A stretch of DNA of 50,198 nucleotides from a virus. Where the stretch lies: IMG/VR virus record IMGVR_UViG_3300043469_000556, positions 1 to 50,198 of that record; one strand, 5' to 3'. A model generated the notes under the pieces. That model was not told where the DNA came from, searched no databases, and saw nothing but the letters and a program-made list of their open reading frames with translations. This document shows, one piece after another, positions 25,427-34,385 of the stretch; position 1 is the stretch's first letter; every line of letters begins with the position of its first letter. The position numbers and the translations under genes were made by a program.

Positions 25427-26938
25427 TTACTGTAGTACTGGTATGTATTTTTTTAATTTATCATAATTTTTATTAACAAACGGCACTAATCCATTTTGAT
25501 AGTCGTTCTTTAATTCTATGTCATTTGATTGTTGAACCCCCCTTGTTTGGCTTTCATAATGGTAAGCAACTGAATTACCATCAATTAAATTTTCAAAACC
25601 TAAGGATAGACATTTTAAATTTAATTCAACATCTTCAAAACAAGATTGGTAGACCTCATTAAAATAACCGCATTTTTCAAACATTGTTTTTCTAATCATT
25701 AGTAATGCCGCTGTTGAACCTACTACCTTGGATATGTTTGTATAATATCCGTAGTATGTACGTAACCCAATATGAGTTGCTTGTAGTCTTTTTAATTTGT
25801 CCACAAAAACAGTAATCCCATTATGTTGTACTGTGTTATTTTCGTAATGTAATCGACACCCAACGGTTCCAGTTTTATTGGTGTCTTTGAATATCTTTAA
25901 CATGTTATATATTACATTATTCAGTATTTTAATATCGTTATTACAAAATAAAATAAATTCATACTCATTAGGTATATGGTTTGTAACCACATCATTATTT
26001 ATTTTTGCAAAATTGTAATAATCATATTCAATTAAAGTGATGTTATTCTTATTACTAATTAACTCTTTTAATTTTGTTTTACTATCATCAGAGGAGCCAG
26101 TGTCGGCGATAAAAATATGGAAAAGAGTGGGGTTACAATGTTCGTAAAATGATTCAACGCAATTTTGGATTAATTCAAACTTATCTTTTGTTGGGATAAT
26201 AATTGCAACTTTACCAATATTTTTAATTGGTTTTTCAATTACTTTAGGAACGTAAACACTGTTAGGTTTTAAATCTAATGGTAATATAGACAAGAATTTC
26301 TCTAAAAATTTAACCTTACTTTCAAAAAATTCGTTATTCGGTTGTCCTACAGATTCATGTGTGATGTCAAAAGAAAACGTAACACCAATCTTAACATTTT
26401 CAATATAATTACTTAAACAAAACGGATGGTCATAAAAGTGAAATTTCCCAATCGTTTCGTCAAACGTGTTTTTAATTTTTGTTTTGTCGAATGACATAAA
26501 TAACCCATCAATAGTTACAACAGGTATCAGTTGAGGTATTTTTGCAGAATATTTGTTAATCCATTTATTTTGACCTACAGGGTGGTGATAAACATGACCA
26601 ACCATAGTTGTTCTCATTTCCTCCCAGTATACCCCTGATTCAGGGAAATAACATGACCCCGCCTTACCAATAATTCCATAGTCAGGATTATTTTCAAAAT
26701 CACTAACTAGTTTCTTACCCCAATTTTTTTCTAATTTAATGTCGTTATGACAACAAACAACAATATCATATATAGATTGTGATATACCTTTGTTATATAC
26801 CTCAGCCAAACTATACTGATTATTGTTTTGGAATTCTAATATCTGTACATTTTTTAACCCAACAGTTTGTAACAAATGTTGTTTAAATTTGTTATTATAT
26901 GTTTCGTCTTTATGGGTTGAATATATTATTGTTATCAT
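25427..26938 (-). CDS. Two-domain glycosyltransferase (tandem GT-A domains)
   Basis: The 503-residue product appears to be two sugar-transfer domains in one chain. Residues 1-230 (MITIIYSTHKDETYNNKFKQ, YDIVVCCHNDIKLEKNWGKK) form a GT-A-like unit with a HND acidic triad. Residues 240-500 are a classical GT2 unit: VAIIIPTKDKFELIQNCVES, IADTGSSDDSKTKL, NEYEFILFCNNDIKILNN (the DXD equivalent) and CFEDVELNLKC followed by a rhamnosyltransferase-like ending. The substrate is unknown. It sits six bases before the next glycosyltransferase gene. A fused pair suggests two consecutive additions in building one glycan (inference). Confidence 0.82.
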   Translation of the reverse strand: MITIIYSTHKDETYNNKFKQHLLQTVGLKNVQILEFQNNNQYSLAEVYNKGISQSIYDIVVCCHNDIKLEKNWGKKLVSDFENNPDYGIIGKAGSCYFPESGVYWEEMRTTMVGHVYHHPVGQNKWINKYSAKIPQLIPVVTIDGLFMSFDKTKIKNTFDETIGKFHFYDHPFCLSNYIENVKIGVTFSFDITHESVGQPNNEFFESKVKFLEKFLSILPLDLKPNSVYVPKVIEKPIKNIGKVAIIIPTKDKFELIQNCVESFYEHCNPTLFHIFIADTGSSDDSKTKLKELISNKNNITLIEYDYYNFAKINNDVVTNHIPNEYEFILFCNNDIKILNNVIYNMLKIFKDTNKTGTVGCRLHYENNTVQHNGITVFVDKLKRLQATHIGLRTYYGYYTNISKVVGSTAALLMIRKTMFEKCGYFNEVYQSCFEDVELNLKCLSLGFENLIDGNSVAYHYESQTRGVQQSNDIELKNDYQNGLVPFVNKNYDKLKKYIPVLQ

Positions 26939-26944
26939 ATATGG

Positions 26945-27487
26945 TTATCTCAATAAATTATAGATGGATAATGGTTTATTAAAGTGTGTTTTAGTTAATG
27001 ATTTGTTATAACATTCTTTTGCAAAATGCCCATCAGCATCATACTTGTTTATAAAAAATTGACTAACCCCAACAGTATTTCTTGAAATAATAAAATTGTG
27101 ACTATCAATCTGTCTAACATCTATTACTTTACCAACAAGTCTTGTGGTTCCATCTTTGTTTAATTGTATAAATGAAATAAAGTCAGAATTACAATTCTTA
27201 ATTGTTTCCCATAATTCAGGATGTACTGAGGTGTCATCATCATTAAAGTATATATAACCATCATCAATTATGTTTAAAGCATAATTTCGTTGGGCATGAC
27301 CAACTACACTACCTTTTTCTCTATATAAATGTGGCTCACAATTTAATGGGATTAATTCCTTTTTTGGTAGTTCATCCATATCAAAGACAACAATCCATCT
27401 ATAATTTTCTTTTGGTATATTAATAGTTTCACTAATTACATGTAGATTCTCAGGTCTACTACACGGTGTAATAATATTTAAAAACAT
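26945..27487 (-). CDS. Short GT-A glycosyltransferase-like protein
   Basis: The product has 180 residues. MFLNIITPCSRPENLHVISE is a typical GT-A start, and IDDGYIYFNDDDTSVHPELW carries the metal-binding DDD. It is shorter than common GT2 enzymes (250-300), so it is a minimal or trimmed domain. It is two bases from the following methyltransferase gene and six from the two-domain glycosyltransferase, so all three are probably co-translated. Confidence 0.77.
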   Translation of the reverse strand: MFLNIITPCSRPENLHVISETINIPKENYRWIVVFDMDELPKKELIPLNCEPHLYREKGSVVGHAQRNYALNIIDDGYIYFNDDDTSVHPELWETIKNCNSDFISFIQLNKDGTTRLVGKVIDVRQIDSHNFIISRNTVGVSQFFINKYDADGHFAKECYNKSLTKTHFNKPLSIYNLLR

Positions 27488-27489
27488 TG

Positions 27490-28053
27490 TTAATTAATTT
27501 TAATTACCCAACTAGTATCTTGGAACGTTTTATTTGGTTCACCCACTTTTTCTTTAATTGATTGGACTACCCCACTCCATACAGGATGAAAATCATGACC
27601 ACCAATAAAACCACCTTTAACAATTAATGGTTTATAATTATCAATATCTTTATTTACTTGGGCATAAGTGTGAATACCATCAATATAAATAAAATCAAAA
27701 CTTTCATTAATTAATTCATTAATTGCGTCATCAGATGTTTGTTTGATTAAACGGATATTACTGAATGTTTTAGTATTTGATATAAATTCTTCGTATACCT
27801 TATTTAAATCCATATGATAACAAGTTATATCATTTAAGTCATAATCATTAAGAAATGGGTCTATTGAGATAACTTCTTTAAAATGTTTCGCAAATATTTT
27901 AGTAGACTCACCAGCATACGAACCAATCTCAACCATTCTCATTTTAGTAGTATCCCCAAATTCATTCAGATATTGTATTAAATCCATTAAACCTTTGGTG
28001 TAATGCTCATCTCTCATTACATATAGTTTATTAATTTTTTCTTTATTTACCAT
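27490..28053 (-). CDS. Class I SAM-dependent methyltransferase (Methyltransf_24-like)
   Basis: The 187-residue product has motif I MRMVEIGSYAGESTKIFAKH (SAM-binding glycine loop, about residues 38-57), motif II acidic SIDPF, and the late segment FDFIYIDGIHTYAQVNKDID, which defines the family often found beside sugar-transfer genes. It would methylate a small molecule or sugar hydroxyl. It overlaps the next methyltransferase gene by seven bases. DNA-methyltransferase motifs (NPPY or DPPY) are absent. Confidence 0.85.
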   Translation of the reverse strand: MVNKEKINKLYVMRDEHYTKGLMDLIQYLNEFGDTTKMRMVEIGSYAGESTKIFAKHFKEVISIDPFLNDYDLNDITCYHMDLNKVYEEFISNTKTFSNIRLIKQTSDDAINELINESFDFIYIDGIHTYAQVNKDIDNYKPLIVKGGFIGGHDFHPVWSGVVQSIKEKVGEPNKTFQDTSWVIKIN

Positions 28054-28670
28054 TTTTTTAAATTTGTAAAATTTTTATGAGGGTAAATAGAACCATTGGT
28101 GTAGTTATTAAAACTACTTAGAATTCTATTTGGGTGTTCATTAATATGTTCAGAGTCTTTTATAAAAATAGAAACATAATCCGACCATATATCCATTTCT
28201 TTATCACTAGTGTAGAGCTCAAGAACCTCACAATTATACCCATTACGTTTACCCCAATTAGACATGGCGTTTCCACTATCAGGAAAAAATCTCCAGCAGT
28301 CAACAGGATATCTATGAAAATCCCCGTTTGATGGTGCGTTTAAATAAAAAAGACCTGAAGGTTTCAGAACCCTCATAATTTCCAAAAAATTCAACCAAAA
28401 AAATTCACTATGTTCAAAACAAGATGAACTAATAACATAATCAAAAGAGTTATCTCCAAAAGGTAAGACATATTGGTCTTCAAGTACGACATCAACACCA
28501 GGTCCTGAGCCTAAATCAACCCCAATATATTCCATATTTTCAGGGGATAATGAACGGATGTTAAACCCTCCAATATAAGAACCAATTTCTAATATTTTAC
28601 CCGAATCTTTTTTATTATAAATGTAATTCGTAAAAAATCTTTTTGAGTTATCTTCAGCAGTTTTGTGCAT
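28047..28670 (-). CDS. Class I SAM-dependent methyltransferase (Methyltransf_11-like)
   Basis: The 207-residue product shows KILEIGSYIGG (motif I, about residues 24-34), YIGVDLGSGPGVDVV (motif II), LPFGDNSFDYVISSSCFEHS (motif IV region) and RVLKPSGLFYLNAPS (post-motif strand). This is the standard pattern of small-molecule methyltransferases, and in this setting the acceptor may be a glycan. Its stop overlaps the start of the second methyltransferase. It is eight bases from the dUTPase gene. Confidence 0.85.
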   Translation of the reverse strand: MHKTAEDNSKRFFTNYIYNKKDSGKILEIGSYIGGFNIRSLSPENMEYIGVDLGSGPGVDVVLEDQYVLPFGDNSFDYVISSSCFEHSEFFWLNFLEIMRVLKPSGLFYLNAPSNGDFHRYPVDCWRFFPDSGNAMSNWGKRNGYNCEVLELYTSDKEMDIWSDYVSIFIKDSEHINEHPNRILSSFNNYTNGSIYPHKNFTNLKKW

Positions 28671-28678
28671 AATATTAA

Positions 28679-29281
28679 TTATATACCTGTAGAACCAAAT
28701 CCGTTATCGTTTCTATCTTTTTTGGCCACTTCATTTTTTTCATCTAAATAAACCCAACCACCATTAACTACGGGGCATAAAACTGCTTGAGCAACTTTCA
28801 TACCTTTAGTAATTGTAAAAGGTTCTTTATTTGTGTTGAATATAATCACTTTTACTTCACCTGTGTATCCATTATCCACTGTTCCTGGTGAGTTTAAACA
28901 CATTAAACCTTGATTAATTGCCAATCCACTTTTAGACCTAACTTGGATTTCATAACCATCTTTAATATCAAACGATAGTCCAGTTGGGACTAACCCTCTA
29001 CCAAGACCTTCAATTGTCACATCTTCAACTGAATATAAATCAAAGCCAGAATCACTTGCGTAATTATAACTTGGTGTAACCGCATCAAGATGTAGTTTCG
29101 TAAATCCTAAATCCAGTTTAGGTTTATAGTTTTTCATATCAACTTCTAATTGTTTGACATCAATACCAAACTCGTCAAGTATTTGATTATAGTCAATATC
29201 ATCATTTTCTGGCGTTGATAACATTAATTTTAACTCTTCCGCTTTTTTCTTTAAAAAATCTAAATCAAATTCTTCTGTCAT
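28679..29281 (-). CDS. dut: dUTP diphosphatase (trimeric dUTPase)
   Basis: It hydrolyses dUTP to dUMP, keeping uracil out of phage DNA and feeding dTMP synthesis. All five motifs of the trimeric family are present: ASDSGFDLYS (residues 75-84), RSKSGLA (115-121), GTVDNGYTGE (133-142), KVAQAVLCPV (162-171) and the C-terminal RNDNGFGSTG (190-199). A helical acidic extension of about 55 residues precedes the core and is absent from most dUTPases (about 150 aa). The ATG overlaps the exonuclease stop by one base. Confidence 0.96.
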   Translation of the reverse strand: MTEEFDLDFLKKKAEELKLMLSTPENDDIDYNQILDEFGIDVKQLEVDMKNYKPKLDLGFTKLHLDAVTPSYNYASDSGFDLYSVEDVTIEGLGRGLVPTGLSFDIKDGYEIQVRSKSGLAINQGLMCLNSPGTVDNGYTGEVKVIIFNTNKEPFTITKGMKVAQAVLCPVVNGGWVYLDEKNEVAKKDRNDNGFGSTGI

Positions 29282-30000
29282 TATTTAAGTTCTTTTAATT
29301 TTTTTATCACCTCAATTAATACGTTAACATCTCGTTCGCAGTATTCTGAGATTTCTTTTAATTTTCCGTGATTCCAATATGAATCGTGTACTTTATCACC
29401 AGTAATTTCGCCCTCTTTTGAAGATGGAACATCCATTGACGCACACATTAAGTCTAATGAACCAATTGCAGTGTAAGCACCGTATTGCCAAATTTCTTTA
29501 GTGTCAATAGCTTTAATTTCCCATGGTTTTGTATCGTATGATGGTAGAATTGATGGTGGAAGTAATCCATTAATAATCATTCTTTTGGCAATCATCGGAA
29601 TATCAAAATTCTTTAAATTATGACCACACAAAAAGAAATCCAATTTTCCGCAACGGTCCAATAATTTCTGACAATCACGTAATAATTGTTTCTCATCATC
29701 ACCAAAAAAGGTTTGTTTTTTAACTTCACCATTATCCATAACAAAGGCGACACTAACACATACAATCTTTGCAAATTCGGGAACCAATGAGGTTCTTGTT
29801 GAAAATATAATATTTTGTCTTTCATCTTCATTTTCTCCCTTAGTTGAGTCTTCGGGGAATCGTTTTAAAAACCAATCTAAATACTTATCAAATTGATGTG
29901 CAATCTCGGGATGATTTTTAACACAAGTGTCAAAGTCTTTTTCAATCCCAACGGTTTCTATGTCAAGAAACAAAATTTTAGTAATAGGTATTTTAATCAT
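29281..30000 (-). CDS. DEDDy 3'-5' exonuclease (PolB-like exonuclease)
   Basis: The 239-residue product carries the DEDD exonuclease motifs: KILFLDIETVG with Asp13 and Glu15, GHNLKNFD with Asp133, and YCERD with Tyr220 and Asp224 (the DEDDy form). The segment SYDTKPWEIKAIDTKEIWQY is typical of the predicted PolB-like 3'-5' exonucleases (PF10108 type). A likely role is proofreading or DNA turnover during replication. It overlaps the cytidylyltransferase gene by eight bases. Confidence 0.88.
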   Translation of the reverse strand: MIKIPITKILFLDIETVGIEKDFDTCVKNHPEIAHQFDKYLDWFLKRFPEDSTKGENEDERQNIIFSTRTSLVPEFAKIVCVSVAFVMDNGEVKKQTFFGDDEKQLLRDCQKLLDRCGKLDFFLCGHNLKNFDIPMIAKRMIINGLLPPSILPSYDTKPWEIKAIDTKEIWQYGAYTAIGSLDLMCASMDVPSSKEGEITGDKVHDSYWNHGKLKEISEYCERDVNVLIEVIKKLKELK

Positions 30001-30451
30001 TTGTATCTAAATTTTTTATTATTTCAGGATTTTGTTTTAATGTTTGTATTGTGATTAAATCTTTAATTTTAGTTGTTGACCAATTGTGAGACCTTGTAGT
30101 GTAAACGACATTAACTGGTAGATGGTCTCCTGTAAATCGTTTACCAATATAATCGTCACCCAAAATTCTAACATCAGGTTTAAAAAACTCAATTAGTTTT
30201 ACTAAATCTTCTTCAGTTTGATATGTTACAACGTCATCAACATACTTTATTGACATCAAAGTTTTATATCTTTCATATAATGGAACAACTGGTTTATACT
30301 TTGTAAATCTTGTTTCGGACGGGTCTCTTTGTAAAAAAACCATAAAGTAATCACAATGTTCTTTTGCCGCTTCAAAAGTGTAAATATAACCTGGGTGTAG
30401 TAAATCAAAATTACCTGCGGTGAACCCAACTTTACCTTTTTTATTATACAT
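29993..30451 (-). CDS. Cytidylyltransferase-like nucleotidyltransferase (TagD-type)
   Basis: The 152-residue product has the nucleotidyltransferase core GFTAGNFDLLHPGYIYTFE (the HxGH-type site, here HPGY, so the second His is replaced) and the C-terminal SHNWSTTKIKD that stands for the ISTT-type motif. FLQRDPSETRFTKYKP and VRILGDDYIGKRF also match glycerol-3-phosphate or ADP-heptose-type cytidylyl- and adenylyltransferases. It would activate a sugar- or polyol-phosphate as a CDP or ADP donor, fitting the surrounding glycosyltransferases. The HPGY change makes full activity uncertain. Confidence 0.82.
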   Translation of the reverse strand: MYNKKGKVGFTAGNFDLLHPGYIYTFEAAKEHCDYFMVFLQRDPSETRFTKYKPVVPLYERYKTLMSIKYVDDVVTYQTEEDLVKLIEFFKPDVRILGDDYIGKRFTGDHLPVNVVYTTRSHNWSTTKIKDLITIQTLKQNPEIIKNLDTND

Positions 30452-30456
30452 ATTAT

Positions 30457-31677
30457 TTATTTAATTAATGATTTATAAAATTCTGCTCTATCTTTAGTTA
30501 CGTTATTTAAATCGTATTTGTCTTTAACTGTTTCATATAATCTTTCCCCCATATCAGTAATTAAATTAGGGTTTTGGATTAACTTTTTAATATGTTTAGA
30601 CCAATCACTATGATTTCTATGTTCAGGAACTAACATTGCGTTACCATCAACAAAATTACCATTTTTTAAACAATGTTTCAAGTCAATTGTATAAGGACCA
30701 ATTTCTGAAGCAATTAACGCTTTCTTATAAAATCCTGCCTCAATAACTTTTAATTGGGATTTCATTCTATTAAAGATGTGATTTTTAATTGGTGATAAAG
30801 AAATATCAAGCTTTGAATAATTCATTGCGTAAGATGTTACAGGTTTAGTCCATACTCTAACATAAGGTAATTCTTTGTTAGAAACATAATCACCTTCTTT
30901 ATATTCTATTAAAAATTTTTTATAATCTTCATCCACTAAATTATAGTTGTTTGTAAAAATTTCTTCATATTTTGACCATACAGTTTCATGAGGTAAAATA
31001 TCTCTACGTTTTTGTTCACCTGTTTGCGGATTAATTTCAGTAACACTACCTCTAGTGTCAAAACCACAAATAACATATTGAATTTTGTTATTAATTTCAG
31101 AACCGTTTTTTTGTGTAAAACCTTGTAATAACATTAAGTCATGTAAGTGAGATGAACCACCTAACCACCCAACTCTGATTCTATCTGATTTGACAGTCGG
31201 TTGATTAAATTGAGGTTCTTTTGGGTTAATTGCGTTAGGGAATACAACAACGTTCTTATTAAATTTTATAATTTCATTTGCAAAAATATCCGTTGTTGTC
31301 ATAACATAATCGGCTTCTTTTAAATTTGCAACAATTTTTTCGTTAATTTTTTGTTGTACAATTATTTGATGAATAGGATGTTCTTTTGTCGGTAACCAAT
31401 AATCATCAATATCAACAATGACAATAACCCCAATTGATTTTAAATTTCTAATAATATTAGGTGTATTATCGTAGTTACTTCCAATATTTCTATGTACGTG
31501 TACAATTTGGTATTTACTCCAATAACTCGGGTCACCAATTCTTGGTTCGTAGTCAATGTCTACGTGAAAGTCATCGGGATATAGATTTTGTAAGTGTACG
31601 TGGGGGTCGACCGAGCGAAATTTCCCAACACCACTTTTATCACTTGGTAGTACTAAAACATTAATTTTTTCTTTCAT
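30457..31677 (-). CDS. GT-B glycosyltransferase
   Basis: The product has 406 residues. The N-terminal domain has INVLVLPSDKSGVGKFRSVD and YQIVHVHRNIG, then VIVIVDIDDYWLP and ADYVMTTTDIFANEIIKFNK. The donor half has RIRVGWLGGSSHLHDLMLL and KVIEAGFYKKALIASEIGPY, the expected place of the phosphate-binding glutamates of GT4-type enzymes. It is the first gene of the glycosylation cluster as read on this strand. No promoter-like element was seen in the 113-base gap, which carries the previous operon's terminator. Confidence 0.83.
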   Translation of the reverse strand: MKEKINVLVLPSDKSGVGKFRSVDPHVHLQNLYPDDFHVDIDYEPRIGDPSYWSKYQIVHVHRNIGSNYDNTPNIIRNLKSIGVIVIVDIDDYWLPTKEHPIHQIIVQQKINEKIVANLKEADYVMTTTDIFANEIIKFNKNVVVFPNAINPKEPQFNQPTVKSDRIRVGWLGGSSHLHDLMLLQGFTQKNGSEINNKIQYVICGFDTRGSVTEINPQTGEQKRRDILPHETVWSKYEEIFTNNYNLVDEDYKKFLIEYKEGDYVSNKELPYVRVWTKPVTSYAMNYSKLDISLSPIKNHIFNRMKSQLKVIEAGFYKKALIASEIGPYTIDLKHCLKNGNFVDGNAMLVPEHRNHSDWSKHIKKLIQNPNLITDMGERLYETVKDKYDLNNVTKDRAEFYKSLIK

Positions 31678-31735
31678 ATTATAAAATTCTCTAAAAAATA
31701 TAATAAGAAATTAAAGAAATATCAACCGTATTAAA

Positions 31736-31771
31736 ATAAAAAAACCCCACATAGTTATGAGGGGGTTTTTT
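31736..31771 (-). terminator. Terminator after the five-gene unit
   Basis: A ten-base stem AAAAAACCCC/GGGGTTTTTT with a T-run in either direction lies about 20 bases after the last stop of the unit read on the minus strand. Confidence 0.85.
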
Positions 31772-31790
31772 ATTTAATGTAAACTTCTCT

Positions 31791-32375
31791 TTAAGGTATT
31801 TTTTTTATCTTAGTAACCTTACCCTCAAATATATGTTTACCTACCTTAAAGGAAAATATTTCATTTGATTTTTGGGTGGATTCGGCAATTAATCCATTTT
31901 CTTGTAGCACTTCTTCAACAACCTCTCTTAATAATTCTTTTAAAGTTGATAAATCTTGAGTTGGTATTGATTGTTCTACCATTCTATTTGGTTGATGGCC
32001 TTTTGGACTTCCTTTAGCATCAAGATTCATTAATCTAGACGCTTTATCAATCAAATCATTAGATAATGACGGCCCCGCCATTGAGTTTGGTTGATTGATG
32101 GGGTGTTCTATCATTAATCTTTTAATCTCATCAGGTAATTTAGAAGACATTACTCTATCTTTAGTTATTGGTTGTTGATGTGATGGGGATGATTGAGTAA
32201 CTGATTCCTGCATAAATTCTTGTGGTAAATTATATTTAGCTTGTGGAGCTTCATAATTTTCTACCGTTGGACTTGTCATATTTAAATTATTACCCGACCT
32301 TGGGGTGTTATTATGCTTATCCATAATAGCTTTAGATATCATTAATTTTTCTATTAAGTCGTTTTCGTTTGTCAT
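31791..32375 (-). CDS. Hypothetical protein, last gene of five-gene unit
   Basis: The 194-residue product is mostly disordered (Ser/Gln/Pro/Asn-rich, residues 20-130), with a helix LSTLKELLREVVEEVLQENG (about 142-161) and a short C-terminal strand pair (FSFKVGKHIFEGKVTKIKKI). The LIAES just after the helix could be a prohead-protease site. I do not recognise the family. A strong hairpin terminator lies about 20 bases after the stop. Confidence 0.78.
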   Translation of the reverse strand: MTNENDLIEKLMISKAIMDKHNNTPRSGNNLNMTSPTVENYEAPQAKYNLPQEFMQESVTQSSPSHQQPITKDRVMSSKLPDEIKRLMIEHPINQPNSMAGPSLSNDLIDKASRLMNLDAKGSPKGHQPNRMVEQSIPTQDLSTLKELLREVVEEVLQENGLIAESTQKSNEIFSFKVGKHIFEGKVTKIKKIP

Positions 32376-32396
32376 ATCTTATATTATTGGAGGTTG

Positions 32397-32780
32397 TTAA
32401 TTAAACACTGCGTTAATAATAATTCTATTCATGCTTTTGTCTCCTGATGGATTATACCCTGGTTTAGACGATTCAAATTTTTCTCCCGTTGGTTTAAATG
32501 ATAATATTTTATCAACTCTGAATAATCTCCACCCTGGTAAAGGTTGTTCTCCCTTATATGCGGTATGAGAAGACCCTTCATTATCCCAAGCTCTTAAAAC
32601 AGGATTATCTGACTTACTATACCCAAGACAAACAGGTTCAATTTCTCTTAACCCTCTACCACCTGGTTCATCACCATCATAGTAAATTACTATCTTATCT
32701 CTTTTTTTTATAGCATCAACGATTGAATCAATCGATGCTACTTCTAAAATAAGGGATTTAACTGTATTGTAAAGTTTCAT
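32397..32780 (-). CDS. Small WYL-like domain protein with possible capsid leader
   Basis: The product has 127 residues. Residues 25-100 (KIVIYYDGDEPGGRGLREIE, PVCLGYSKSDNPVLRAWD, GWRLFRVDKILSFKP) have the strand order and ending of the WYL fold, an SH3-like ligand- or nucleic-acid-binding domain. A GEQPLP loop and the charged GGRG stretch differ from standard WYL proteins. The N-terminus KLYNTVKSLILE13-V14 resembles the amphipathic leaders of other proteins here and ends near a Leu/Ile-x-Glu site. No helix-turn-helix is fused, so it is not an ordinary WYL regulator. Confidence 0.75.
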   Translation of the reverse strand: MKLYNTVKSLILEVASIDSIVDAIKKRDKIVIYYDGDEPGGRGLREIEPVCLGYSKSDNPVLRAWDNEGSSHTAYKGEQPLPGWRLFRVDKILSFKPTGEKFESSKPGYNPSGDKSMNRIIINAVFN

Positions 32781-33073
32781 TACGCACTTGGTGTAGTGTA
32801 TGGTGAGTTAGGTTTAAATTCATTAATAACTATCTCAGCCTTTCGTTCTAAGATGTCTTGAATTGCTCCCGCACCTTGATTATAAACATCTAAAAATCCT
32901 CCAGTACCTTTACCTTGAGCATCGCCATCAGCGATAGCGTCAGGATTAACTGCCGAATATTGATTTGTTGGTTTATAATCATTCTTTGGGAATAACTTTG
33001 CTCTTTCCATGTCAGCGATTGATGACAAGTCATTTTTAGGTTGTTCAAACACAATTGGGTCTATTGTCGCCAT
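32780..33073 (-). CDS. Hypothetical protein in five-gene unit
   Basis: The 97-residue product is Asp/Asn/Gly-rich and apparently flexible, starting MATIDPIVFEQPKNDLSSIA and ending in a helix (QDILERKAEIVINEF) and a short tail. The overlap of one base at each side (stop or start) shows tight operon coupling. Unrecognised. Confidence 0.75.
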   Translation of the reverse strand: MATIDPIVFEQPKNDLSSIADMERAKLFPKNDYKPTNQYSAVNPDAIADGDAQGKGTGGFLDVYNQGAGAIQDILERKAEIVINEFKPNSPYTTPSA

Positions 33074-33074
33074 A

Positions 33075-33545
33075 TTATATTATTTTTTTAATTAAATTGT
33101 TTATTCTGATTAGATTCTCCATAATAGCGGTATCATATTTATCAACAGTTGCTTTATGACTTTTACTTGGTCTATTAATTGTTGTCATGTCATTCTTTTC
33201 ATGTGGCTGAATAAATTGATTAGGCAAAACCTCAGATTTATTCTTTTTAGTATTGTATACATTATCTCTCATTGAAGTTAAAGTATTGTGAACCCAATTC
33301 TTAACATAATGGCCACCATTCAATATATAAGATAAATCATTTTCATCACCCTCAAACTTATCAAACCAATTTTTCATTCGTTTTAATTGTTGATATGTAA
33401 CCTCACGACTATCTCTTAGTTCTTTGTTTCTCTTATAACCCTCAACACTTTCGTCAGCACCTCCTGCGGCATCATGGCACTGTTGTAAATAACTTACAAC
33501 CTCCTCAGGTAGGGAAAATTTATTTCCGTATAAGTCCTTATTCAT
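33075..33545 (-). CDS. Hypothetical protein in five-gene unit
   Basis: The 156-residue product is highly charged, with YLQQCHDAAGGADESVEGYK near the start, then TYQQLKRMKNWFDKFEGDEN and ILNGGHYVKNWVHNTLTSM. It ends with a basic amphipathic helix (MENLIRINNLIKKII) like the LIKK motifs seen elsewhere in the window. I recall similar conserved proteins from other marine phages but no function. Its start overlaps the upstream gene's stop by eight bases. Confidence 0.78.
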   Translation of the reverse strand: MNKDLYGNKFSLPEEVVSYLQQCHDAAGGADESVEGYKRNKELRDSREVTYQQLKRMKNWFDKFEGDENDLSYILNGGHYVKNWVHNTLTSMRDNVYNTKKNKSEVLPNQFIQPHEKNDMTTINRPSKSHKATVDKYDTAIMENLIRINNLIKKII

Positions 33546-34374
33546 TTGATTTTAATATGTTAATTAATTTAGAAATACTGATACCTTCTTTATCCGCTAA
33601 TTTTTTAATTGATTGTAAATTTTTAACTAATATCTTACTAACGCTTTCATCACGTTTTACAACGTCTGAACTATCTTTAGATTTCTTAGTTAAGATATCC
33701 TCAACCATTTTAATCATTTTTTCTTTTTGTTGTTCTTCAATACTATCTTTTTCAGAAAGTCTTTGTTTTAATTTGCCATTAACTTTTTTAGCTTTAGGTA
33801 ATTTACCAAATTCTTTCGCTCTTTGTACCGGATTTTCAACACCCATTTTTTTCAATATATTTACCGTTTGTCTAAAATCTTTTCCTTCGGTCTCAACATA
33901 CCCAAAGGCTTCTGAATAATCAACTTCCGAAACAATATTTTCTTTTTTGTCTTCACTCTCACCATAATAAACACGGTAACCTCTTGTTACAGGGTCATTA
34001 GTTGTTCTAGCCATAACAACAGTCTGGTCCATTGTTTTTCTTGGTGAAAGGGTTAAATTTATTAAAGGAATTTTTGAACTTAACATTGTTCCATCAGAAT
34101 CAACTAACTCTCCAATCTCACCTGAAGATTTTTTTACATCTTTTAATTTATCCTCAATATCTTTTGTTGTTTGTTTTTCTTTTGAGTTTAAAACATTATA
34201 TACAACATCTTTAACTTTTTTTGCATCTTTTTTATCGAAGTCTATTTTTTTGTCTTTTTTTCTAGATTCACTTAAAGTGTTAGCAATAGAATAGTATAAG
34301 GAGATTTGGTTACCCCTATCTTTTAGAAAGAAGTAATAATTATTACTGTAGTATTCTTTGTTAAAATTTATCAT
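33538..34374 (-). CDS. Lysine-rich hypothetical protein, first gene of five-gene unit
   Basis: The 278-residue, strongly lysine-rich product is mainly helical, with a short strand region in the middle (LINLTLSPRKTMDQTVVMAR, TRGYRVYYGESEDKKENIV) and a C-terminal helix ending GISISKLINILKSN. A minus-oriented TATTTATTG element lies 11 bases upstream, in a divergent region shared with the adhesin gene. No family is recognised. The basic composition would suit a DNA-associated internal head protein, but that is a guess. Confidence 0.78.
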   Translation of the reverse strand: MINFNKEYYSNNYYFFLKDRGNQISLYYSIANTLSESRKKDKKIDFDKKDAKKVKDVVYNVLNSKEKQTTKDIEDKLKDVKKSSGEIGELVDSDGTMLSSKIPLINLTLSPRKTMDQTVVMARTTNDPVTRGYRVYYGESEDKKENIVSEVDYSEAFGYVETEGKDFRQTVNILKKMGVENPVQRAKEFGKLPKAKKVNGKLKQRLSEKDSIEEQQKEKMIKMVEDILTKKSKDSSDVVKRDESVSKILVKNLQSIKKLADKEGISISKLINILKSNE

Positions 34375-34385
34375 AACATATTTTT

